This document shows, piece by piece, positions 40,819-54,100 of a DNA stretch of 64,000 bases. Location of the stretch: positions 1-64,000 of the forward strand of contig JADJPB010000001.1 in the NCBI GenBank assembly GCA_016713445.1. The letters are read 5' to 3'. The position numbers and the translations under genes are program-made. Source of the stretch: Bacteroidota bacterium. Lineage in GTDB: Bacteria; Bacteroidota; Bacteroidia; AKYH767-A; OLB10. The notes beneath the pieces were generated by a model. That model was not told the origin of the DNA. It did not search any database and saw only the letters and a program-made list of their open reading frames with translations. The stretch's first letter is position 1; each line of letters starts with the position of its first letter.

Positions 40819-42896
40819 ATGTCAGAGAATATAATCCCCGTAAATGGAAACGGAAATGGTCCCGATAAACACCACGGAAAGGTGTCGACCATGTATGAGA
40901 GATGGTTTTTAGAATACGCGTCCTATGTAATTTTAGAACGTGCGGTGCCGTATTTAGACGATGGTTTAAAGCCCGTTCAGCGTCGTGTATTGCACTCGAT
41001 GTGGGAATTGGAAGATGGTCGTTATAACAAGGTGGCTAACGTCATCGGACATACGATGAAGTATCATCCGCATGGCGACGTGAGTATAGGTGATGCGATG
41101 GTGCAAATGGGTCAGAAAAATTTGCTGATCGACACACAAGGAAACTGGGGTAATATTCACACGGGTGATAGCGCAGCTGCTTTCCGTTATATTGAAGCGC
41201 GCTTAAGTAAGTTTGCGTTGGAAGTAGTTTTTAATCCAAAGACGAGTATCTGGCAAAGCTCTTATGATGGAAGAAATAAAGAGCCCATTACCTTGCCCGT
41301 TAAATTTCCATTGGTGTTGGCGCATGGAGTAGAAGGAATTGCGGTTGGATTAGCATGTAAAATTTTACCTCATAATTTTTGTGCGTTGATCGAGGCTTCC
41401 ATTGATGCCATCAAAGGAAAAAAAGTGGATTTACTTCCTGATTTTGCTTCTGGCGGTGTTGCCGATTTTTCAAAGTATAATGAAGGATTAAGAGGAGGAA
41501 GAATTCGTGTTCGTGCTGTCATTGAAAAGTCGAGTAAAAAGTCGCTGGTGATTCGTGAAATTCCTTTTGGAACTACTACTTCTTCGGTGATTGACCCTAT
41601 TCTTGCAGCGAACGATAAAGGAAAAATTAAAGTAAAGAAAGTCGAAGATAATACATCAGCAAGTGTCGAGATAGTTATTCACCTGCATCCTGACTCTTCC
41701 GAAGATATTGATAAAACGATTGAAGCATTGTATGCATTCACGGCTTGTGAAGTAAGTATTTCGACGAACTCTTGTGTGATCGTTGATGGAAAGCCAGCGT
41801 TTCTTTCGGTGAATGAGATGTTGAAGTTAAGTGCATTGAATACGCAGGAACTTTTACGTCTTGAATTGCAAATTCGATTAGGAGAATTAGAGGAAGATTG
41901 GCATTTTAGTTCGTTAGAGAAGATCTTCATAGAGAAGAGAATTTATCGCAACATCGAAGAATGTGAGACCTGGGAAGAAGTAATTGATTCGATTCACAAA
42001 GGCTTAAAGCCATACAAGAAAAAATTCTTCCGTGAAATTACGGACGAAGATGTGGCCCGACTCACCGAAATTAAAATCAAGAGAATTTCTAAGTTCGATT
42101 CGTTTAAAGCAGATGAACATATCAAAGGAGTAGACGAAGAAATGTTGGCCGTTCGTCACGACCTTGATAATATTAAAACCTACACCGTTAATTATTTCAA
42201 GAATTTATTGAAGAAATACGGAAAAGGAAAAGAAAGAAGAACTCAAATTTCAGAATTTGAGACCATTGTCGCTTCAAAGGTGGTAATCAATAATGCCAAG
42301 CTGTATGTGAATAGAGCAGAAGGATTTATTGGTAAAGGACTGAAGAAGGATGATTTCGTTTGTGATTGTTCGGACATTGATGATATCATCACGATTACGG
42401 CTGAAGGAAAACTTATGGTTTCTAAAATTTCGGATAAATCATTTGTAGGCAAAGATATTTTGCACGTGAATGTATTTAGAAAAGATGAAGAGGAAAATAT
42501 AGTTTATAATCTTGTTTATAGCGATGGTCCGAAGGGGGCTGTGATGATGAAACGATTTAAAGTAGGCGGAGTAACTCGTGATAAGCCTTATGATTTAACG
42601 AAGGGAACAGCAGGTAGTAAAGTATTATTTTAGAGTTAAGTGGTCCAGAAGAGGGTCCAACAGTAATTGTGAAATTACGTCCTAAACCAAAATTAAGAAA
42701 CTTGGAATCGGTAGTGCATTTCGGAAGTCAGTTGATTAAAGCCCGAGGCGCACAAGGTAATGTAATTACGAAATTCCCGATATTGAAAGTGCTTCCAGCA
42801 ACAGCAGATCAGGAAAAATTGTTGCGGAAGAAACAACCCGAATTGTTTGAACCGGCAACAAAGCAAGATCGTTCACAAACTTCTTTAGAATTATAA
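40819..42896 (+). CDS. parC: DNA topoisomerase IV subunit A (one frameshift)
   Basis: DNA-cleaving subunit, about 692 residues. LDDGLKPVQRRVLHSMWE and the HPHGD segment belong to the winged-helix domain. The catalytic tyrosine is in AAFRYIEARLSKFA, and the tower domain follows. A short C-terminal beta-pinwheel region (AEGKLMVSKISDKSFVG) is smaller than in GyrA. One T is missing near 42622; adding it reads GSKVLFLELSGPEEGPTVIV and continues to the TAA at 42896. Operonic with parE. Quinolone-type drugs act at this complex in other bacteria; nothing here indicates resistance changes. Confidence 0.93.
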
Positions 42897-42918
42897 TTCA
42901 TTAATTAAAAACCAACGA

Positions 42919-42948
42919 AAAGACCGATAGTATCTATCGGTCTTTTTT
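42919..42948 (+). terminator. Rho-independent terminator after parC
   Basis: A 10-bp perfect stem AGACCGATAG / CTATCGGTCT with loop TAT and a T-run. The As preceding it could make it work in both directions. Confidence 0.9.
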
Positions 42949-42989
42949 GTAAATAACATGGGAAAATTCATTCTTACGTTTATTCTTCG

Positions 42990-44146
42990 ATGCAACTCAT
43001 TGAGGCGTATGAAGGCGACCTGCCTTTGAGCATCTATTTAAAGAATCACTTTCGTCAACATAAAAAATTTGGATCTCGCGATCGGAAATATATCAAGAAT
43101 ATTTGTTTCGCATGGTTTCGTGCCGGGAATTGTTCAGTGAGTTTAATACTATGAATCGTTTGCTTTGCTCGTTTTATTTAATGCAAGAAGAGGGAGATGC
43201 AAGAGCAAAGGATATTATTATTTCCGGAGGAGATGTGTTTACTGAAGTTGACTTCACACTTCCCCTCGAGCAAAAATTGGCATGGATAAATTCCAATATT
43301 GGAAAAGTTGATCTTGAAAATAGATTTCCAATTCGTGTTGATTTTACCGCATCGTTGAATCTGGCTGATTATTTACAAGGACTCTGGAGCCAACCTAAAG
43401 TGTGGTTGAGGGTAAGGCGAGGGAAAATGGAGCAAGTAAAAAATATCCTGATTAAAGAAGGAATCGTTTTTCAAACGCACGATGAAATGCCCAATGCCAT
43501 TCAATTGGATCAAGGCGTTTCGCTCGATAAACTAAATTTTTTGGACAAGGGTTTAGCTGAAGTTCAAGATTTATCTTCACAACGTACGATGGCATTAATT
43601 CCTGCTAAATCCAGTGAGCATTGGTACGACGCCTGTGCTGCTTCAGGTGGAAAAAGTTTAATGTTGATGGATTCTGTACCCGGAGTGAAATTAACTGTGA
43701 GCGATAACCGGGAAGCCATTCTTGTTAATTTGAAAGAAAGATTTAATCGAAACGGAATTTTGAATTATTCCTTTTTTATTGCGGATTTAACAGACCCAAC
43801 ATGGAAACCTGAAGCAGGGGTTCAATTTGATGGAATCATTGCTGACGTTCCATGTAGTGGTTCAGGAACATGGGCAAGAACTCCTGAGCAAATGAGTATT
43901 TTCGATGAGGAAAAATTGAGTCATTATATTTCTCTGCAAGATAAAATTACAAAGAAGTTGTGCTCGTTGTTGAGTCCAGGAGGAAAACTAGTCTATATTA
44001 CATGTTCTGTTTTTAAAGCAGAAAATGAAGATAGGGTAGTTGCGCTCGAAAATTTGCTTGGAATGAAATGCGTAGAATCTAAATTATATCAAGGTACATT
44101 GGAAGGTGCCGACACATTATTCGTTGCGTTATTGGAGAAAAAGTAA
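42990..44146 (+). CDS. RsmB/NOP-family RNA (cytosine-C5)-methyltransferase (one or two frameshifts)
   Basis: About 386 residues. The ATG at 42990 begins MQLIEAYEGDLPLSIYLKNH. The frame is lost near 43125 (one G missing) and corrected reads CFAWFRAGELFSEFNTMNRL. Catalytic elements: SAM loop DACAASGGKSLML, motif IV ADVPCSGSGTWARTPEQ with the first cysteine, and motif VI YITCSVFKAENED with the nucleophile. An alternative start at 42958 (MGKIHSYVYSSMQLIEAY) would need one extra A and matches Bacteroidota homologues better. Target is probably 16S rRNA, but tRNA is possible. It follows the parC terminator and carries its own terminator. Confidence 0.85.
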
Positions 44147-44178
44147 AGGGCTACGATTGCAGCCCTTTATTTTTTTTT
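44145..44178 (+). terminator. Rho-independent terminator after the RsmB-like gene
   Basis: Stem AAAGGGCT / AGCCCTTT with loop ACGATTGC, then a run of Ts. It overlaps the stop region. Confidence 0.88.
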
Positions 44179-44217
44179 GAGTTTATTGTTATTCTGATGG
44201 ATAAATCGTAAAAACGA

Positions 44218-45114
44218 TTACCTTAGAGTAAGTGAATTTACCGCCGATAAATATCCATCAATATAGATTTCGATCATGTATGTTCCCGATGTGAAAACTC
44301 GATCTTCTTCGGTCCAGTCGATGCAAATGGATTCTTTTTCGTTTTTATATTCAATCGTTTTCGAGGTAGTGAATAATAAATCTTCGTTTGTATCCGCTTT
44401 CTTGAAACTATTGCTGCCTTCAGTTCTGTTCCCAACAATTTTACCTCCGGGTTCGATGATGCGCATGTACACGGTTTTCTCTCCTGTTTTAGCAATTTTA
44501 TTTTCTAAAACGGTAAAACAAGATTCGATTTTATTGGTTCGTTTCGCCATCGCTGTGGTGGTAAACTTGTCGTTATTTCTTTTTTTGTAACTCGTAACGA
44601 TCAGGTATTCAGATTTTAAAATGGAAGCGGTAGAAACCGTGTTTTCTAAATTTTTAGTAAGCATTTCAACGGTGCCCGTCAATTCATTTTTTTCTTTTTT
44701 CAAGGTCTCGTTTTCAACTAACAAGGCATCAATACGCTCCAAGTATTCATCACGCATTTTTTTCAATTCCTGCATTTCAGCTTGCAATTGCTTGTTCAGT
44801 TTTGAAGAGTTCTTCTCATCTTTCATCAATTTTGCGATTTTCGCCTTTTGTTCGTCTACCTTAGAATTAGCTTCTAACAATAAACTGTCGAGACGAGAAT
44901 TGATTCCTTTGTACTGATTTAACTCCGTATAAGTATCATTTAATTCTTTCTCAATGTCGAGATTCGCAGTGATAAGTCCTTCTTTTTCGACGCGATGACT
45001 TTCTGCCATATCTGATTTACTTGAATACATCCAAGCGTTTAATCCGAGAGAGGCGATAAGGAGAACAATTAGAAGTTTATTGGTATTGTTTCCTGTGGTG
45101 GGTTGTTGGCTCAT
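44218..45114 (-). CDS. Membrane-anchored coiled-coil protein of unknown function
   Basis: 298 residues. A short cytoplasmic N-terminus precedes one TM helix (about 13-30, KLLIVLLIASLGLNAWMY). A coiled coil (about 45-165, rich in E/K/L heptads such as LNKQLQAEMQELKKM) leads to a compact C-terminal beta domain (about 170-298: SEYLIVTSYKKRNND ... GTYMIEIYIDGYLSAV). The type II topology would place the beta domain in the periplasm. I do not recognise a named family. A perfect TACATTTG element (45135-45142) lies 20 bp before the ATG. Intact. Confidence 0.8.
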   Translation of the reverse strand: MSQQPTTGNNTNKLLIVLLIASLGLNAWMYSSKSDMAESHRVEKEGLITANLDIEKELNDTYTELNQYKGINSRLDSLLLEANSKVDEQKAKIAKLMKDEKNSSKLNKQLQAEMQELKKMRDEYLERIDALLVENETLKKEKNELTGTVEMLTKNLENTVSTASILKSEYLIVTSYKKRNNDKFTTTAMAKRTNKIESCFTVLENKIAKTGEKTVYMRIIEPGGKIVGNRTEGSNSFKKADTNEDLLFTTSKTIEYKNEKESICIDWTEEDRVFTSGTYMIEIYIDGYLSAVNSLTLR

Positions 45115-45134
45115 GATGATGGTGTTTTAGAATA

Positions 45135-45142
45135 CAAATGTA
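45135..45142 (-). promoter_or_regulatory. Putative -7 promoter element for the coiled-coil gene
   Basis: The minus strand reads TACATTTG, matching TAnnTTTG. Confidence 0.45.
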
Positions 45143-45202
45143 ATATTGATTTTAATAATAAATTCTTCGAATTGTGTTTTTTAAGCACGAGTTGAATCGG
45201 AC

Positions 45203-46230
45203 TTAAAAAGGAAATCTTGCCAAAGGAGTTACTTCTTGACCACAGAAGTCCTGGTTAAGGTATTTGTAATATCCATACACCGCAATCATTCCTGCATTGT
45301 CCGTGCAGTATTCAAAAGATGGGATATGCACCGTCCAACCGTATTTTTCACCGATTTCTTTCATTGTTTTTCGGAGTAATGAATTGGCCGATACACCGCC
45401 TGCTAATGCAATTTCTTTGATGCCGGTTTGTTGAACGGCAGCTTGTAATTTTTCAATTAAAATACTCACGATAGTATGTTGAACACTAGCACATACATCT
45501 GCCATTTTATCATTTGGAAAATGAGGATTTTTATGTTTTTCCTTTTGTAAAAAATAAAGAACTGCTGTTTTCAAACCACTAAAGCTGAAGTTTAATTCTG
45601 GAGCGTGTGGATGTGGAAATTTGTAGGCTAATGGATTTCCATTCTTCGCCATTTTGTCGAGCATTGGACCTCCTGGATACTCCAGGCCTAACATCTTGGC
45701 TACTTTGTCAAATGCTTCTCCAGCGGCATCATCCATGGTTTGACCCAGTATTTTCATTTCTAAAAAACCATCTACCTGTACTAACTGAGTATGTCCGCCC
45801 GAAACGGTCAAACAAAGAAATGGAAAGTTAGGTTTTTTCAATTTTTCACCTTCCTTATGCGCAAAATTGGCAATCACATGTGCTTGCATATGGTTTACTT
45901 CGATGAGGGGAATATGAAGAGAAAGAGCCATTGCCTTGGCAAACGAAGTGCCTACAAGAAGGGAACCAATTAAGCCGGGTCCTCGAGTGAAAGCAATAGC
46001 ATTCAGTGCTGTTTTTGGTATTTTGCTTCCTGAATTGCAGCCTCAATTACCGGAATAATTTGTTGCTGATGTGCTCTGGAAGCGAGCTCAGGAACGACGC
46101 CACCATATTGAGCATGTACGATTTGCGTATTTACCACGTTGGAAAGTATAATCCCATCTCTTGTAACAGAAGCCGCCGTCTCGTCACAGGAAGATTCAAT
46201 CCCAAGTATATACACAGCGTCATTGTTCAT
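45203..46230 (-). CDS. tsaD: tRNA N6-threonylcarbamoyladenosine synthase subunit TsaD (one frameshift)
   Basis: Essential ASKHA-fold enzyme transferring threonylcarbamoyl to A37 of ANN-decoding tRNAs, about 342 residues. Start MNNDAVYILGIESSCDETAA; metal-binding histidines in NHMQAH; GGHTQLV; AFDKVAKMLGLEYPGGP; and LAGGVSANSLLR near the end. The frame breaks near 46012 where one A is missing; restored it reads AKIPKTALNAIAFTRGPGLI. The ATG at 46230 is preceded by TACCTTTG at 46241-46248. It diverges from tamB, a pairing often seen in Bacteroidota (from general knowledge). Confidence 0.95.
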
Positions 46231-46240
46231 AATACATTCA

Positions 46241-46248
46241 CAAAGGTA
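46241..46248 (-). promoter_or_regulatory. Putative -7 promoter element for tsaD
   Basis: The minus strand reads TACCTTTG (TAnnTTTG), 10 bp upstream of the ATG. Confidence 0.5.
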
Positions 46249-46344
46249 AACTATCATTACCAATATGTTCTAGTTTGGTACATTCAAATAAATACACCCT
46301 AAAATCAAGCAATTATCCGTCGCTTTAGAAACATAACGATTATC

Positions 46345-49300
46345 TTGTTGAGTATTGTCCTTTTGTTTTCATTGGGGCTGCGTCTCGTTTTGAAGGTGCC
46401 TAATGTTCAAACATGGTTGGTGCAAAAAGCAGCTTCTTATTTAAGCCGGCAGTTAAATGTTCGTGTTGAAGTAGCGAAAGTGGATATTCAACTTTTTCGA
46501 AAAGTAATTTTGAAAGATGTGTTTATTCAAGATCAGCAATTAGACACCTTGGTTTTTATTCCTGATTTTGAAGTCAAAATTGGAAGATTGGATTTTGATG
46601 ATCATCATTTTATACTCTCTGAATTGAGTTTGAAAAATGCAAGAATAGGCGTAAAGCATTATAAAGAACCTCGCGAGTACAACTTGGATTTTATCATCGA
46701 TTATTTTTCATCCTCAGATCTTGACACGACTAAAAAGGAGCCTTGGAAAATAAAGGCAGAGAAAATTATTCTGGAAAATTGTCACTTGACGTATCAGGAT
46801 TTGAAGTATGTCGATATCGACCATGGGATAGATTGGGAAGATATCAGTTTGAAAAAGTTAAATCTCGTTTTGGAGAATGCAATTCCCGAAGCAGATACGT
46901 TAAATTTTGATGTGAGTCAGATTTCATTTATTGAAAAAAGTGGATTTAAGGTCAACGATTTTTCTACACATGCAAGGATTCAGCCCGGTCAAATGTCTTT
47001 TAGGTCGTTAAAATGCAAAAACAGACAAAAGTGAATTGAATGGAGATGTTGTTTTTTGATTTTGATGATTTGGATGACTTCGAGAATTTTATTAAGAATG
47101 TCCGATGGAAGGGCGATTTTAATACATCTAAAGTTGACTTCTATGACCTTTCCTTTTTTGCTAAGGAATTGTCGAATATCAATCGTTCAGTTAATTTTAA
47201 AGGGAATTTCTCAGGTACTGTTGATCGATTTAAAGGAAAGAATGTAGTCTTGAATTATGGAAATGATACTTTTTTCAAAGGCAAAGTGAATATGACAGGC
47301 CTTCCTGATTTTTTTGAGACGTATATAGAATTGAATGTGGATGAATTGAGTTTTAGTAAGAAAGATATTGAGACAATTCCACTTTGGCCATTTGATAGTT
47401 TAAAATTAATTCAACTTCCAGAACAAATGACCAGCCTGGGAAAAATTAAGTTCAAAGGGAGTTTCAATGGATTTTATAATGATTTTGTGGCCTATGGAAA
47501 CATTAATACTGACTTAGGCTTCATTAGTTCAGACCTTAATTTGAAGTTAGGTTCTAGTGATAGACAAACAACTTATAGAGGGAATTTGAAATTGAATGAC
47601 TTTGATATAGGACGATTTTGGAATCTTTCAAATGTACTTGGAAAAACAACCCTCAAAGCGAAATTAGAAGGAAAGGGGTTTGATTTAAAAAATATAAATG
47701 CAAACATTGAAGGAGAAGTGGCAAGTTTAGAACTTTACAATTACAATTATTCGAATATTGATTTGAATGGACACTTTGAGAATAAATTATTTACTGGAGA
47801 GCTTTTGGTAGATGATCCACACCTTAATTTAAATTTTGAAGGCGATATTGACTTTACAAAAGAGTTACCTGTATTTAATTTTAATTCTTCAATTCGAAAG
47901 ATTGATCTAACTGCATTAAATCTTCTTGAAAGAAAAAATGCAGCAAGCTTGAGTGCTGATCTAAGTATTAGTTTAGTGGGAAGTAATATTGACAATGCAC
48001 AAGGTTTTATTGAAGCACGTGATTTAGTGTATACCGAAGGTGATAAAGTAATAAATGCGGATTTGGTGAATATTGAATCTAAGTTGGGTGATTGGAGAGA
48101 GTTGTCCATTACCTCTGATTTCGTGGATGGTAAAATTTCCGGAGAGTATAGTTTTTCGATTTTGCCACAAACGATACATCATTTTACCGCAACATATTTA
48201 CCAGCACTGTTGGAGGAGAATAGTGTTCGACCTGTAGCCCAAAACATCAACTTTAAAGCTACATTGAAGGAAACAAAAGAATTAACTACACTTTTTGTTC
48301 CTGAGCTTTCCATCGCTCCTGGTTCAGTGATAGAGGGTGTCTTAAATACTTCGTCAAATTTCCTTTCTCTAAAAGTGAAATCAAAATCTTTTGAAATATT
48401 TCCTGTTACTTTTGAAAATTTTGATGTGGATGGGAAAACAGATGCTGCTAACTTTAGTTTTGTGAGTTCATTTGGCGAAATTCAGTTCAATGATAGCATT
48501 CGGCTTAAGCAGGTAAACGTAAGTGGTATCACGAATAAAGATACGGCAAGCGTTCGGGTGCAGTTTAATGGAAAAGATTCTACATTAGCCAAGGCGTCTT
48601 GTTTTATTAATGCCGGATTTTTGAAAACGGGCTACACGGTTTTGAAATTTGTACCCGAACAATTGTTACTTCATGGGCAACAATGGGATTTGAATGATTC
48701 TAATTACATGTTGGTTGACAGTACGAGTTTTTTATTTAGTAATTTTAATTTTACTAATGGCCAACAGAAAATTTCTATTAATGGAATAGCTGGAAGAGAT
48801 ACCACAGCTAAGTTGTCAGCAGTATTTAGTGATTTTCAAGCAAGTCAATTTAATGATATTTTGAGTGCATATGATGTGCAAATTGGAGGTGTTACCAATG
48901 GGACAGCACAAGTTGTAAGTGTGCTTGGTAAACCCGCAATGAATGCGAATTTAAAAATTAAAAATTTGATGTGGTTTGCTGATACCCTTGGTGATGCAGA
49001 AGTGAACTCTGTTTGGGACAGTCGTGAAAACAAAATTAAAGTGGATGCGGTTGTGACGCATGGAGGTGATAAAAATATTTTAATAAATGGAGCTTATATT
49101 TTTAAAGAAAATGACGACGAACTTGATTTTAAGGCGAAGTTGAATAAAACGTATGTTCATTCATTCAGCCACTACCTCGATGGATTGGCTTCAGAGATTG
49201 GCGGAGTTGCAAGCGGTGAAATTTATTTGAATGGTACTGCAAAGAAACCCGAATTAACAGGAAAATTATACCTTCAAAAGATGGGTTTTAAAGTGGACTA

Positions 49301-50775
49301 TTTAAACACTAAATATACTTTTTCAACGGAAGTGGACATATTAAAAGATCGTTTTCAATTCAAGAATATTTCGCTCTTTGATAGTAAAGGAAATATCTCG
49401 ACTGTAAACGGAAGTATCAGGCATAATCATCTTAATAAATTTTATTTTGATATTGATATCAAAGCGAATCGAGCGCAAGTATTAAATACAGGGCCTCAGG
49501 ATAATGAATTGTATTTCGGAGAGGCTTATGCAAGTGGTAGTGTTAGTATTACCGGCTATTTGGATTACCTGATTATGGATATTGGTTTAAGGTCCGAGAA
49601 AGGAACAAAAATTAATATTCCGTTAAATAACCCTGATGAATTGAGTAAAAGTGGTTTTATTAACTTTATTAATAGAGGAATAGATACAGTCGTAACGGTG
49701 ATAAGACCCGATTTTACCGGCATCGAAATGAATATGGATTTTGATATTACTCAGGATGCAGAAATGTTTTTAATTTTTGATTCAAAGATCGGCGATGTTA
49801 TCGTTGGTCGGGGAGAAGGAACCATCACCATGTCCATCAGCCCATCTGAAGATTTAAAAATGCAGGGGAATTACCGGATTTCCGAAGGGAAGTATCTTTT
49901 CACAATGCAAAATATCATTAATAAACCCTTTATATTTTAGAAGGGGGAACCATCACTTGGCAAGGCGATCCCTACGATGCCATCGTGGATATTGAAGCAA
50001 GTTATAAGTTGCGAGCAGGTTTGTATGATTTATTTCAAGACAGTAGCTTTAGAAAGTTGGTGCCTGTCGATTTAAATTTAAGGCTGACGGAGAAATTATT
50101 TAATCCAAATATTACTTTTAATATTAAAGTGCAAAATGTTGATCCCACTATTGAAAATCAAGTAAGACGATTGATCAATACGGAAGAAGAAAAATATCGT
50201 CAAGCTGTGTCTTTACTTGTAATGCGACGGTTTACTACACCCAGTGAAGTGTCGAATCGTGCCATTGTAAATACATCGTCGGTAGTGGGGGTGAATGCAT
50301 ATGAAATGTTAAGTAATCAATTAAGCAATTGGGCCTCTCAAATCAGTAAACAAGTCAATGTGGGCGTGAATTATCGACCCGGGGATGCATTGACTAGCGA
50401 AGAATTGGAAATTGCGATGTCGACCAGTTTATTTAATGACCGTGTTACCATTGATGGAAATGTGGGTGTTGCTAATACCACAACAAATAACACCAATCAA
50501 AATACTTCAAATCTTGTGGGAGACTTTGCTGTTGAAGTAAAAGCAAATAAACAAGGGAGTGTTCGACTAAAAGCCTTCAACCGATCAAACAATAACTCGT
50601 TAATTAATAACTTGAATTCACCCTATACACAAGGTGTCGGTGTTTTTTATAGTATCGAGTTTAATAATTTTTCCGAATTATCTAAGAAATTTCGTGATGT
50701 GTTTAGATCGAAGTCGAAGAAAAAGCTAGTTCCGAAAAGGATATTGATACAACACCAAATATTATCACTCCATAA
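46345..50775 (+). CDS. tamB: TamB-family inner-to-outer membrane bridge protein (about four frameshifts)
   Basis: Very long AsmA-like protein, about 1,475 residues, spanning the periplasm and implicated in lipid transport and outer-membrane protein assembly. The N-terminal TM helix (LSIVLLFSLGLRLVL) is followed by repeated beta strands. The C-terminal DUF490 domain contains GEGTITMSISPSEDLKMQGN, EGGTITWQGDPYDAIVDIEA and GVNYRPGD. Frame changes: near 47012 (extra A), 47060 (extra T), 49935 (T missing) and 50725 (A missing). After the last correction the frame reads SKKKASSEKDIDTTPN and stops at 50773-50775, seven bases before the tRNA. The uncorrected frame would run into the tRNA. No ATG is available at the 5' end: the frame opens after 46302 and TTG at 46345 is only a guess. 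Confidence 0.88.
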
Positions 50776-50781
50776 TTTTTG

Positions 50782-50854
<73 letters not shown>

Positions 50855-51154
50855 ATTTTCCTTAAAGCCTATTTTTAACAGGGGCGTTAAGGGAGCGCAA
50901 AGGTATTAAAAATGATATTTTGGGGTTAATAATCGTTAAAATTAATAAGTTGCTTATAGTCAATAGATTAAATAATTCACAGAGGTTGCAAATATAAATT
51001 GTAAACCGTTACTTTGAGTTATATTGATTTGATTCGCTAAAATCTTGCCCTGAAACTCCAGAGCTTGACCAAGTTTTTTTTTGTAATCAATTAAAATAAT
51101 GTATCTTATACCTCCAATTCCTCTAGAGGAATTAAAAGCGAAAACAAAATAATT
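50855..51154. other. Divergent spacer between tRNA-Met and the secreted paralogue pair
   Basis: About 300 bp, AT-rich, with no credible gene. It should hold the tRNA promoter (minus strand) and that of the gene at 51155. A short palindrome CCTCTAGAGG lies near 51120-51130. Confidence 0.35.
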
Positions 51155-54100
51155 ATGTCTATAAAATTACAAAGCCGATTCTATTCATGCATTGTGGTGT
51201 TGATTCTTGCAATGACGAGTATCACAAATGCCCAAATGAATTATTCATTCCAACAATCCACTGAAGTGTTTACTCCGATCACAGGTGGTACTATCGTCGC
51301 AACAGCAAGCGGAATTCCGCAAGCGAACGATTCTGCACTGGATAGCAGAGTGTATACACTAACAGCCGGAACAATTCCTTTTTCTTTTTACTTTAATGGT
51401 TCCACTTACAATTCTCTGAGTATTTCGAGTAATGGATTTATCACTTTAGGTGGATCACCATCTACTACTAACGTGAATCCTATTGGATCAACTGCGATAG
51501 GTGGTGGATCAAATGGATATTATGGCGCTATTGTTCCTTTTGGTCGTGATTTAGTAGGAACTTTTAAAAATTTTGTACCTGGAGATCCTGACACGATTGC
51601 TCAAATTCGATACCAAGTGTTGGGTACTGCACCCAATAGAAAATTTGTTGTGCAGTGGCGCAATTTTCGCCCGAGTGGAACCAATCTGATTCCTAACATG
51701 ACAATTCAAGCTCGTCTCTCTGAAGGAAATGGAATTTGTGAATATGTATATGGGGAATTCTCAGGTGCTACTTGGACGAACAGTACAACCCAAGTTGGAT
51801 TACGTGGACCTAATAATACAATTTATGTGAATCGCTCATTAGCTTCTGGTCAGCCTTGGACAAACACTATTCCCGGAACTACCAATGTTTCATCAGTTGC
51901 TTTCACTACAGCATCACTCCCTGCTTCTGGTACCGTATTTTCATTTATTCCATCATGTCCTGTACCTTCCAATTTATCCATCTTAGATTTATTAAGTACT
52001 TCTGTTAAATTAAGATGGAATTCAGGTTCTGGTGCAGGGTCATTTCCGGGATCAAATTATACGGTAGAATATGGATTGCAAGGTTTCACTTTGGGAACGG
52101 GAACTATTGTGAATACCAATGATACTTTTTTGAATGTTGCAAGATTGATCGCGGGCCAAACCTATCAATATTATGTAAAACGTAATTGTACTCCAAGTGG
52201 AAACGGAATATCAGCAAATTCAAATCCTAAATCATTTACTACAGGATTGCCAGCTGAGGATTGTAGTTTAGCTATCACTGTTGGAGTGGCAGCTGATTTA
52301 GGCTCCTGTACCTCTACAATCGTAGCTAGTGGATCATCTCAAAATGGACCTAATGCGATTTGTTCTGATGCTTTAGGCGGAAATTTTCCTGATGATGATA
52401 AATGGTACAAATTTGTTGCTCCCGGAAATGGTAAAAAAATTGTAGTGCGAACAACTGCTGGCACCGTTAATGATTGGGTGATGGAAGTTTGGAATAATTG
52501 TAATTCTTCAGGTGGTATTTCTATAAAATGTAGTGACGATGTTAATGGTGGAATGCCAGAAATTACGCTTTGTCAAAACGAATATACTCCCGGTCAAACT
52601 TATTATATTAGAGCATGGACCTATAGTCTTACAGCTAATGGAGATATGTCATTATGCGTTTTTGAAGATTCGCCATGTCCAATCGCTCCTGCATACGACG
52701 AATGTGAAAGTGCTGCTTCTTTTCCAATTAATGCAGTGTTATTATGCCCAGGCAGTGAAATGACCTTTACAACGCTTTTCGCAACTCCTACAGGTGTTGG
52801 CGGTTCTTTTGGAGCCGCACCTTCTTGTGATGGTACTTCCGGTTTAAATGATGTGTTCTTAACTTTTAACACAGGTTCTACTGGAAACTTTAATATTACT
52901 TTTAATAAGCTCAGTGCAACGGACCTTCGTGCTCAACTATTATTTGAATGTGGTAGCGGAGGATTCGAAATTGAATGCTGGAGTCCAGCTGAAGGAACGC
53001 ACTCTATAACAGGTTTAAACCCATCTGCAAATTATGTAATTCGTGTTTGGTCAGCAGTAGGGCAAAGCGGAACATTTAGTGTATGTGCTTCCGATGCGTG
53101 TGACGACCCAACCGCAACAATCTCTGGATCATCTACCATATGTACAACTGGTGTTGCGCAACTACGAGTTGATTTAACAGGTGTTCCTCCATGGAATGTA
53201 GTATATTCTGATGGTGTGAGTAACTTCAATTTTGTAACGTCTACCACACCTTACTTTATAGCCGTGTCTCCAATTGTTACTACATTTTATAACTTAGTTT
53301 CGGTTACAAGTGCTATCTGTTCAGGAACTGTTGGTGGGGTATCAAGTGTAAATGTAGTTCAACCTCCTACGGTTACTTTGGCTAGTTTCCCGAATTCGGT
53401 TTGTTTAAATACCATATACACTTTGTCAGGTGGATCACCCGTTGGTGGAGTTTATTCAGGAATTGGTGTTTCAGGAAGTCAGTTTAATACGAATACTGCC
53501 GGTGTTGGAACGCATAATATAACCTATACTTATGGTATTGGTAATGGCTGTCAACGTTCGGATACCAAGCCTATTACTGTTATTAGTAGTCCTATAATTA
53601 CTTCTTTAAATCCTTCTGTCTCTCAGGTGGGAACTACCATTACAATTACAGGTACTGGTTTTACTAATATTACGAATGTAAGGTTCAATAACACTTTTGC
53701 TATTACTTATAATGTCGTAAATTCTACAACCATTACAGCGGTTGTTCCTGTGGGAGCTACAACAGGTTTTATTACTGTATTTAGTTCAAATGGATGTAAT
53801 GCGCAAAGTCCTACCACTTTTGGAGTTGGAAACCCTCCCGGATTGACTCTAAATGTAAGAGCCTTAGTTGAAGGTTATCATATTGGGGGCGGTATAATGA
53901 ATGCAGTGGTTGATCCTGCGCTGTTGCCCAATAAATCGGATACATTTAAATTAGAATTGCATAATACCAGTGCTCCCTTTGGATTAGTATTAACCAGATT
54001 GGCTTTGGCTAATTTAGATGGTACTTTTTCAGTATCAATTCCAGGTGCGCAAGCAAATAATTCTTATTATTTAGTAATAAAGGGTCGAAATATTGTTGAA

